NCBI GenBank assembly: GCA_002307245.1
Contig: DBTW01000018.1
Span: 1 to 11,219 of the forward strand
Direction: 5' to 3'
Length of the DNA: 11,219 nt
From: Spirochaetaceae bacterium UBA1306
GTDB lineage: Bacteria; Spirochaetota; Spirochaetia; Treponematales; Rectinemataceae
Part shown: in pieces, positions 6,752 to 11,219 of the stretch
Layout of the letters: every line of letters begins with the position of its first letter
Position numbering within the stretch: the stretch's first letter is position 1
Program-made: the position numbers and the translations under genes
Notes under the pieces: model-generated
What the model saw: only the letters and a program-made list of their open reading frames with translations
Databases searched by the model: none
What the model was told of the DNA's origin: nothing

Positions 6752-7650
6752 TGGCCGGTCCCTTCCTCCCCGCGCCCCGCGCCCGCCTCGCCCTGGCGGC
6801 CTCCTTCGCCCTCGCGGCCCTCGCCGGCCCGGCTTCCGCGATGGATTGGCCGCTTGCGCCGCCCCGCCTGGCGGCGAACTTCGGGACCTTCGCGAAGGGG
6901 CGCGTCGTCACGGGCCTGGCCCTCGCGGCCTCCGACGGCCTCGTCCGGTCGGCCGAGGACGGGGAGGTGGTCTTCAGCCTCGAGGACCGACGTCATCCCG
7001 CCGGGCTGCCCACGCCCCTGGGGAGCTTCGCCGTGATCGAGCACCAGAAGGGCATGGCCGCCGTCTATTCGCATATGGCTCCCGGCACCTTCTCGACCTA
7101 TCTCCGCAAGCCCAAGGCCGGCGACATCCTCGGCAAGCCCGGCAGGTCGGGCTGGATCGAGGGCGATGGACTGGGCTTCCAGGTCTTCGACCGCCGCGCG
7201 GGGGCCTGGGTTAATCCCCTGCTCGTCCTCTCGCCCCTCGCCGACGACAAGCCGCCCGTCATCCGTTCCCTGGCCCTGTCGAGGGGCGACAAGACCTACG
7301 TCCTCGGCGAGACCGCCGCCCTGCCTCAGGGCACCTATCGCGTCTCGGTCGACGTGTCCGACCCCGCCGACTCGCCCTGGACGGCCGGCTCCCTCGCGCC
7401 CTACGGCATCCGCCTCGCCGTCGACGGGGTCGAGATCGCGAAGGACGTCTTCGACGTGGCCCGTGGCTCCGGCGGGAGGCTGTCGCTCTTCTCCTTGTCC
7501 TCCGTGCCCGTCGGCGAGCTCCGCATGCGCGAGGGCCGCTACGCCCTCGCCGAGCGGCTCTTCACGCGTGGGCGCACGACGATCGAGGCCAGGGTCGAGG
7601 ACGCCGCCGGCAACAAGCGCTCGGCTTCCTGGACAGTCCTCCTGGAGTAG
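6751..7650 (+). CDS. secreted LytM/M23-fold protein without zinc ligands, plus C-terminal beta domain
   Basis: This 299-residue protein starts with a classical signal peptide (Arg-rich start, Ala/Leu core, cleavage likely after ASA at 28-30). Residues about 50-160 follow the LytM/M23 fold: SAEDGEVVFS (67-76), FAVIEHQKGMAAVYSHM (93-109), AGDILGKPGRSG (123-134), GLGFQVF (140-146) and VNPLLVL (154-160). The HxxxD motif reads V53..A57, and HLH reads G140-L-G142; only His108 of YxH remains. With all three zinc ligands gone it cannot be a standard endopeptidase and is more likely a binding or amidase-activating protein, like EnvC or NlpD. Residues about 165-299 look like an Ig-type beta domain. ATG 6751 is 5 nt from AGGAG (6741-6745), so I prefer it to ATG 6748, which is only 2 nt away. 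It overlaps the preceding TGA. Confidence 0.8.
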   Translation: MAGPFLPAPRARLALAASFALAALAGPASAMDWPLAPPRLAANFGTFAKGRVVTGLALAASDGLVRSAEDGEVVFSLEDRRHPAGLPTPLGSFAVIEHQKGMAAVYSHMAPGTFSTYLRKPKAGDILGKPGRSGWIEGDGLGFQVFDRRAGAWVNPLLVLSPLADDKPPVIRSLALSRGDKTYVLGETAALPQGTYRVSVDVSDPADSPWTAGSLAPYGIRLAVDGVEIAKDVFDVARGSGGRLSLFSLSSVPVGELRMREGRYALAERLFTRGRTTIEARVEDAAGNKRSASWTVLLE

Positions 7651-7657
7651 CGCCATC

Positions 7658-8527
7658 GTGGACGTGAAGACCTTCGCGACCGAGCCGAGCCTCGAGATCC
7701 TCCGGCCCGTGCCCTGCGCCCTCTGCGGGGGCGGCTCCTTCTCGCGGCTCTGGGACTGCGGAGCCTTTTCCTTCGTCTCCTGCCGCCGCTGCGGCCTGAT
7801 CCAGCAGAACCCCCAGCCCGAGCCCCGCTTCGTGGCCGCCCGCTACGACGAGTCCTACCTTCGCTACGAGGAGGGGAACCAATACGCCTACCGGGACCTC
7901 GAGCTCCTCGCCTTGGGCGAACTCGGCTTGGAAGAGGCGGCGCGTCCACTCTTCAAGCGTGCGGGGTCCGAGGGCCTCCGTCCCCGAGTCCTCGACGTCG
8001 GCTGCGCCACGGGCGCCCTGCTGGCCGCCCTGCGCGACGGGGGCTGGGAGCCGGAGGGCGTGGAGATCTCCGAGGCCCAGGCCCGCTACGGCTCCGAGCG
8101 CCACGGCCTGCCCATCTTCTCCGGCAGCCTCGAGGCGGCCGCCTTCCCCGATGCGCGCTTCGACCTCGTCCACGCCTCCCACCTCATCGAGCACCTCAAC
8201 GAACCCGCCTCCTTCCTCGCCGAGTCGGCCCGCGTCCTCGCCCCGGACGGCATTCTGATCATCACGACACCCAATGCCGACGGTCTCCAGGCTCGGCTCC
8301 TAGGGCGGCGCTGGAGGAGCGCGATCTACGACCACCTCTACCTCTTCTCGATGCGCAACCTCGTCGCCATCCTCGAGGCCGGCGGTTTCCGCGTCGAGGC
8401 GAGGATCACCTGGGGTGGCTGGGCCAAGGGCCTCAGGCCGGCCTTCGTCAAGCCGGGCCTGGATAGGCTCGCGAAGCGCCTGGGCTTCGGGGACGTGATG
8501 GCCATCCTCGCCCGGCGGGCGGTATAA
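7658..8527 (+). CDS. class I SAM-dependent methyltransferase with N-terminal zinc finger
   Basis: The 289-residue product has an N-terminal four-cysteine site (Cys20-x2-Cys23 and Cys42-x2-Cys45, the second as SCRRCGLIQQNP), a common opening for methyltransferases acting on sugars, lipids or polyketide-like substrates. The Rossmann domain follows: motif I VLDVGCATGALLAAL (111-125), the acidic end of beta2 in GVEIS (134-138), the HLIEHL segment (175-180), and RVLAPDGILIITTPN (192-206). DHLYLFS (225-231) is typical of this subgroup. The substrate is unknown. I chose GTG 7658, 7 nt after the previous stop with GGAG at 7644-7647; the long open frame upstream lies inside the LytM-like gene and is not coding. 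Its TAA forms part of a TATAAT box in front of the next gene. The preceding envelope genes hint at, but do not prove, an envelope substrate. Confidence 0.85.
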   Translation: MDVKTFATEPSLEILRPVPCALCGGGSFSRLWDCGAFSFVSCRRCGLIQQNPQPEPRFVAARYDESYLRYEEGNQYAYRDLELLALGELGLEEAARPLFKRAGSEGLRPRVLDVGCATGALLAALRDGGWEPEGVEISEAQARYGSERHGLPIFSGSLEAAAFPDARFDLVHASHLIEHLNEPASFLAESARVLAPDGILIITTPNADGLQARLLGRRWRSAIYDHLYLFSMRNLVAILEAGGFRVEARITWGGWAKGLRPAFVKPGLDRLAKRLGFGDVMAILARRAV

Positions 8528-8528
8528 T
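8523..8528 (+). promoter_or_regulatory. perfect -10 box placing the transcription start at the next ATG
   Basis: TATAAT at 8523-8528 overlaps the stop codon of the methyltransferase gene. Six bases (8529-8534) separate it from the ATG at 8535, so a transcript starting 7 nt after the box would begin on the A of the start codon. No -35 box is visible 16-18 nt upstream and no extended TG precedes it. No good Shine-Dalgarno precedes the ATG either. This fits a leaderless-mRNA promoter. Confidence 0.45.
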
Positions 8529-8534
8529 ACGGCA

Positions 8535-9281
8535 ATGGATTATTCCTTCGTCGGCGAGCGGGCCGAGGCTATCCGCGCCCGCATCGCGAGGGCGGCGACC
8601 CGCTCGGGACGCGATCCCCGCGGCATAGAGCTCCTCGCCGTGAGCAAATTCCATCCGCTCGAGGCCGTCGAGGCGGCCTGGGGGGCGGGCGTCTCCTCCT
8701 TCGGCGAGAGCAGGGTCCAGGAGGCCGAGGGCAAGTTCCCGGCCTTCTTGGCCGCCCATCCCGGCGCCCGGCTCGACATGATCGGCCATCTCCAATCCAA
8801 CAAGGCCAGGAAGGCCGTCGGCCTCTTCTCTCGCGTCCAGTCGGTCGATTCGGCCGAGCTCCTCCTCGAGCTGAACCGGCGGGCCCTCTCCTCGGGCTCT
8901 CGGCTCGAACTCCTCCTCGAGCTCCATACCGGCGAAGCCTCGAAGGAGGGCTTCCCCGACGCCGATTCCCTCTACAGCGCCCTCGAGCGGCTCTTCGAGG
9001 AAAAGGAAAGGGCCCTCGAGCCGCGCGGCCTCATGACCATGGCCCCGCTGGCGGATCTCGAGGGAGCCGGGCGCGCCGAAGGGGAGGCCCTGGCCCGGTC
9101 CTCCTTCCGAGCCCTGCGCGAGGCCCTCGAGGGAGCCGTCGCGCGCTTCGGCTCCGACGCGAACCGACCGGGCCTCGATGTCCTCTCCATGGGCATGTCG
9201 GGCGATTTCGAGATCGCCGTCGAGGAGGGATCCACCCTCGTGCGCATCGGGACGGCCCTATTCGGGGAGCGTGAGCCATGA
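8535..9281 (+). CDS. yggS: YggS/PLPBP family PLP-binding homeostasis protein
   Basis: Members bind pyridoxal 5'-phosphate, have no known catalytic activity and help balance vitamin B6 and amino-acid pools in the cytoplasm. The 248-residue product is close to family length. It shows AVSKFHP (35-41) with the PLP lysine Lys38, FGESRVQEAEGK (56-67), MIGHLQSNKARK (82-93), the LELHTGEASKEGF strand (128-140), GLMTMAP (165-171) and the phosphate-binding end LSMGMSGDFEIAVEEG (217-232) followed by RIGTALFG (237-244). All key residues are present. ATG 8535 lies 7 nt after the previous stop with no good Shine-Dalgarno but right behind a TATAAT box. The following gene starts within its stop codon (ATGA). 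In many bacteria yggS lies beside proC or septum genes; here it does not. Confidence 0.94.
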   Translation: MDYSFVGERAEAIRARIARAATRSGRDPRGIELLAVSKFHPLEAVEAAWGAGVSSFGESRVQEAEGKFPAFLAAHPGARLDMIGHLQSNKARKAVGLFSRVQSVDSAELLLELNRRALSSGSRLELLLELHTGEASKEGFPDADSLYSALERLFEEKERALEPRGLMTMAPLADLEGAGRAEGEALARSSFRALREALEGAVARFGSDANRPGLDVLSMGMSGDFEIAVEEGSTLVRIGTALFGEREP

Positions 9282-9742
9282 GGCCGGCGCGTTTCGCCGC
9301 CGCTGCGCTGCTGCTTATCCTGGCGGCCCTCCCCCTGCCGGCGCAGGCCGACGGGACCCAGACCGGCGCGGCGAAGGTCGCTCCCGCGACCGCCTCGGCG
9401 CCCCTCCTCGACGATCTCGCGCCGAAGACCGAGAACCCCTGGAGCCGCTTCGAGATCGTCTCCCTCGGCTCCATACCCATCGTCCTCTTCTATACCGATT
9501 TCAGCTTCGATCTCCAGCGCTATATCACCCATGGCTTCGATCGCTCCTATGCGCCCTGGCCGATCAAGGACGAGTCCTACGTTTCCCTCACGAAAGAGCA
9601 GACCTATTGGCGCCTCGGCACGGCCCTGGGCCTCGCCATGGTGGTCGGGGCGGCGGACGCCTACCTCCACGACCGCAAGATCAAGGCGGCCAAGCGCCTT
9701 CGCGAGGCTCGGGCCTCGGTGGAGAGCATCGACTCGCCTTGA
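9278..9742 (+). CDS. small exported protein of unknown function
   Basis: I do not recognise this 154-residue protein. It has a signal peptide (MRPARF, then an Ala/Leu core, probable cleavage after AQA at 22-24), an Ala/Thr/Pro-rich linker (about 25-45) and then an aromatic-rich middle (NPWSRFEIVSLGSIPIVLFYTDFSFDLQRYI, taken in parts over 53-83). A hydrophobic stretch at about 112-128 (RLGTALGLAMVVGAADA) could be a membrane segment, followed by a basic tail (HDRKIKAAKRLREAR). No catalytic or metal motif is seen. ATG 9278 overlaps the yggS TGA (ATGA) and has GGGGAG at 9264-9269, so translation is likely coupled. Its TGA lies within the -35 box of the next gene. The protein probably sits in or at the cytoplasmic membrane, facing the periplasm. 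Confidence 0.72.
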   Translation: MRPARFAAAALLLILAALPLPAQADGTQTGAAKVAPATASAPLLDDLAPKTENPWSRFEIVSLGSIPIVLFYTDFSFDLQRYITHGFDRSYAPWPIKDESYVSLTKEQTYWRLGTALGLAMVVGAADAYLHDRKIKAAKRLREARASVESIDSP

Positions 9743-9768
9743 CAGCTCTCGCGGCGAGCGACTACTAT
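9739..9768 (+). promoter_or_regulatory. sigma70-type promoter directly before the flavodoxin-like gene
   Basis: A perfect -35 box TTGACA at 9739-9744, overlapping the preceding stop codon, is followed after 18 nt by TACTAT at 9763-9768 (4 of 6 to the -10 consensus). Transcription would begin near 9775, only about 2 nt before the GTG start at 9777. This would give the flavodoxin-like gene and apt their own promoter inside the run of genes. Confidence 0.5.
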
Positions 9769-9776
9769 TTCCAGCC

Positions 9777-10181
9777 GTGGCGAAGCATGAAGGCAAGGTG
9801 CTCGTCCTCTTCGAGGACGGGAAGCTCGAGATAGAGCGGACGGCCCGCGATATAGCCGAGAGGATCGAGGGGCGGGGCCGCGAGGTCTCGGTCCTGGCCG
9901 CCTCGGGCGTGGGGATCTCGGACATCCTCGCTGCCGAGCTCTACGTGCTCGGCGCCGCGAGCCCGGGCTCGGAGGCCTTCAGCGAGCTCGCTCGCGTATT
10001 CAAGGGCGCCAACCTCGCGGGCCGCGGCCTGGCCTGCTTCGGCTCCTCCGGAGCCGCCGTGGCCTGGCTGAAAAGCCTCTGCGCCGACACCGAGCTTGCA
10101 GCCGCGCACGTCGATTTCACCGGCAGGCCCGAGCCCGCGGCCATCGCGGCCTGGCTCAAGGGCGTGCTAACCAGCGCTTGA
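9777..10181 (+). CDS. flavodoxin-like fold protein lacking the FMN phosphate loop
   Basis: The 134-residue product has alternating strand/helix order like a short flavodoxin: KVLVLFEDGKLEIERTARDIAERI (7-30, in parts), REVSVLAASG (35-44), AELYVLGAASPGSEAF (53-68), GRGLACFGSSGAAVAWL (82-98) and a last helix (120-131). In flavodoxins the first strand is followed by a (S/T)xTGNT loop that holds the FMN phosphate; here that place reads EDGKLEIE, with no Thr/Ser/Gly pattern, so FMN binding in the usual way is doubtful. GTG 9777 is chosen because the frame further upstream lies inside the preceding gene; there is no Shine-Dalgarno. Codon use matches the neighbours. The apt gene follows after 10 nt. 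A redox or signalling role is open; the flavodoxin assignment is moderate. Confidence 0.65.
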   Translation: MAKHEGKVLVLFEDGKLEIERTARDIAERIEGRGREVSVLAASGVGISDILAAELYVLGAASPGSEAFSELARVFKGANLAGRGLACFGSSGAAVAWLKSLCADTELAAAHVDFTGRPEPAAIAAWLKGVLTSA

Positions 10182-10191
10182 GAGGTAGTCC

Positions 10192-10725
10192 ATGGCAGAG
10201 CGATTCAATCTCGACGACGCTATCCGCAAGGTCCCCGATTTCCCCAAGAAGGGGATCCTCTTCTACGACATCACCAGCGTGCTCACCGACCCGGACGCCT
10301 TTCGCTATTGCGTCGACTCGATGGTCAAGCTCTACAAGGGCGAGAGGCTCGACGCGGTCGCCGCGATAGAGTCCCGAGGCTTCCTCTTCGCCGCCCCGCT
10401 CTGCGACCGGCTCGGCCTGCCCCTCATCCTCGTGCGCAAGAAGGGCAAGCTGCCCGGCAAGACGCGCTCGAAGAAGTACGCCCTCGAGTACGGCGAGGCC
10501 GAGATCGAGATCCACGAGGCGGATATCCCGGCGGGCGGCCGGGTCCTCATCATCGACGACCTCATCGCCACGGGCGGCACGGTCAAGGCGGCCGCGGACA
10601 TCCTCGTCGAGGGCGGCGCCACGCCCATCGGGGTCTTCTCCGTGATCGGCCTGCCCTTCCTCCAGTACGAGAAGGCGCTCGCCGGCCTGCCGGTGAAGAC
10701 CCTCATCGAGTACTTCGGCGAGTGA
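10192..10725 (+). CDS. apt: adenine phosphoribosyltransferase
   Basis: The enzyme makes AMP from adenine and PRPP in cytoplasmic purine salvage. The 177-residue product has VPDFPKKGILFYDIT (14-28), AIESRGF (58-64), LVRKKGKLPG (80-89), the PRPP-binding VLIIDDLIATGGT (118-130) with the paired aspartates Asp122 and Asp123, and a C-terminal LIEYFGE typical of Apt. Length is normal. AGAGG (10181-10185) lies 6 nt before the ATG. It follows the flavodoxin-like gene by 10 nt and is followed by a terminator, so it ends the transcription unit. Confidence 0.96.
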   Translation: MAERFNLDDAIRKVPDFPKKGILFYDITSVLTDPDAFRYCVDSMVKLYKGERLDAVAAIESRGFLFAAPLCDRLGLPLILVRKKGKLPGKTRSKKYALEYGEAEIEIHEADIPAGGRVLIIDDLIATGGTVKAAADILVEGGATPIGVFSVIGLPFLQYEKALAGLPVKTLIEYFGE

Positions 10726-10726
10726 G

Positions 10727-10763
10727 GCGCGTCCACGGCCGGGCACCGCGCGTCCACGGCCGG
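10727..10763 (+). repeat. 16-bp tandem direct repeat within the apt terminator
   Basis: GCGCGTCCACGGCCGG occurs at 10727-10742 and again, identically, at 10748-10763, a period of 21 bp with a 5-bp spacer. The first copy supplies the left arm and the second the right arm of the terminator stem, because the core CGGCCG is self-complementary. Confidence 0.85.
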
Positions 10764-10772
10764 CCCTTTTTT
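10737..10772 (+). terminator. rho-independent terminator after apt
   Basis: GGCCGG (10737-10742) can pair with CCGGCC (10760-10765) over a 17-nt loop, and a C and six T (10767-10772) follow at once. It lies between the apt stop and the gpmI ribosome binding site and separates the two transcription units. Confidence 0.75.
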
Positions 10773-10800
10773 CAGTAACTTAATCGATAAGGAGCCAAAT

Positions 10801-11219
10801 ATGGTAGACGCTCTAGCGAAGAATCCCGCCTGGAAGGGGCGCCGCGGACCCGTCGTGCTCGTGATCATGGACGGCGTCGGCTACGGCCAGTACGCCGAGG
10901 GAGACGCCGTCGCCGACTCGAAGATGAACGCCTTCAGGGCCATGGAGTCGGGCTCCCCCCATACGAAGCTCAAGGCGCACGGCAAGGCCGTGGGCCTGCC
11001 CTCCGACGAGGACATGGGCAATTCCGAGGTCGGCCATAACGCGATCGGCTGCGGCCGCGTGTACTCTCAGGGCGCGGCCCTCGTGTCGAACGCGATCGCC
11101 ACGGGCGCCATGTTCGAGGGCGACACCTGGAAGAAGCTCGTCGCCAAGGTCAAGAAAGGCGGCCCGGGCGCCGCCATGCACTTCATCGGCCTCTTCTCCG
11201 ACGGCAACGTGCACTCCCA
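10801..11219 (+). CDS. gpmI: 2,3-bisphosphoglycerate-independent phosphoglycerate mutase (5' part)
   Basis: The enzyme interconverts 3- and 2-phosphoglycerate in glycolysis using two metal ions (usually Mn) and a phosphoserine intermediate. The 139 residues seen hold VVLVIMDGVGYG (18-29) with metal ligand Asp24, LPSDEDMGNSEVGHNAIGCGRV (66-87, in parts) with the nucleophile Ser75, and LFSDGNVHS (131-139), whose His138 belongs to the substrate site. About a quarter of the usual length of just over 500 residues is present; the rest lies beyond the right edge. AAGGAG (10789-10794) is 6 nt before ATG 10801. The stretch 10773-10790 ahead of it is AT-rich, but I cannot define a promoter in it. Confidence 0.95.
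   Translation, partial: MVDALAKNPAWKGRRGPVVLVIMDGVGYGQYAEGDAVADSKMNAFRAMESGSPHTKLKAHGKAVGLPSDEDMGNSEVGHNAIGCGRVYSQGAALVSNAIATGAMFEGDTWKKLVAKVKKGGPGAAMHFIGLFSDGNVHS

Noticed and set aside
6451..7656. 401-codon - strand open frame opposite the propeller and LytM-like genes
   Set aside because: The + strand genes have signal or anchor sequences, family motifs and ribosome binding sites; the antisense product is low-complexity and Gly/Arg/Glu-rich.
7166..7657. N-terminal extension of the methyltransferase frame
   Set aside because: It reads inside the LytM-like gene in another frame and is Ser/Pro/Arg-rich; GTG 7658 gives a normal start just before the zinc-finger cysteines.
8972..9925. - strand open frame opposite yggS and the two following genes
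   Set aside because: It runs across three supported + strand genes and shows no domain.
1..11219. CRISPR arrays, tRNA or rRNA genes, insertion sequences, phage genes
   Set aside because: No regularly spaced repeats, no cloverleaf or rRNA-like stretch, and no transposase, integrase or phage motif was seen on either strand by eye.

Overview
The window is a densely packed bacterial chromosome segment with 13 genes (12 complete, one cut by the right edge), all on the + strand except cdd. It reads as a housekeeping region of a motile, high-G+C bacterium that has an envelope. The best guess is a spirochaete (Spirochaetales). That rests on the order cheW - DegT-like - nadK - recN, which I remember, without having checked, as similar to the Treponema pallidum arrangement, and on several cargo genes that look like lineage-specific hypotheticals. 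No RNA gene, CRISPR array, transposase, prophage or resistance gene is visible.

Region 1 (1-5005) is one probable operon: cheW, a DegT/DnrJ-type aminotransferase homologue that has lost its PLP lysine, nadK, recN and an unrecognised helical protein. It starts from a plausible sigma70-type promoter at 50-78. Gaps are 17 and 12 nt, then nadK/recN and recN/next gene overlap, so the last three are probably translationally coupled. Base composition changes inside this block: cheW is near balanced, while nadK onward is extremely G+C-rich.

Region 2 (5006-5647) is the convergent gap holding a near-perfect inverted repeat, then cdd (cytidine deaminase, - strand), then a 104-bp divergent promoter region with a perfect TTGACA -35 box facing right.

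Region 3 (5648-8527) is a tightly spaced set of three genes: a membrane-anchored beta-propeller protein, a secreted LytM/M23-fold protein that has lost all its zinc ligands, and a zinc-finger-bearing SAM methyltransferase. The first two should act outside the cytoplasmic membrane.

Region 4 (8535-10725) holds the YggS/PLPBP-type PLP protein, a small secreted hypothetical, a flavodoxin-like protein without the FMN phosphate loop, and apt (adenine phosphoribosyltransferase), ending in a rho-independent terminator built on a 16-bp direct repeat. Two start codons here (8535, 9777) sit right at the predicted transcription start of a -10 box and are candidates for leaderless translation. Region 5 (10801 to the end) is the 5' part of gpmI, a cofactor-independent phosphoglycerate mutase.

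Nothing here amounts to a clearly new biological system. The most unusual items are three fold members that lack their family's key functional residues (DegT-like, LytM-like, flavodoxin-like), the leaderless-type promoters and the intergenic inverted repeat.
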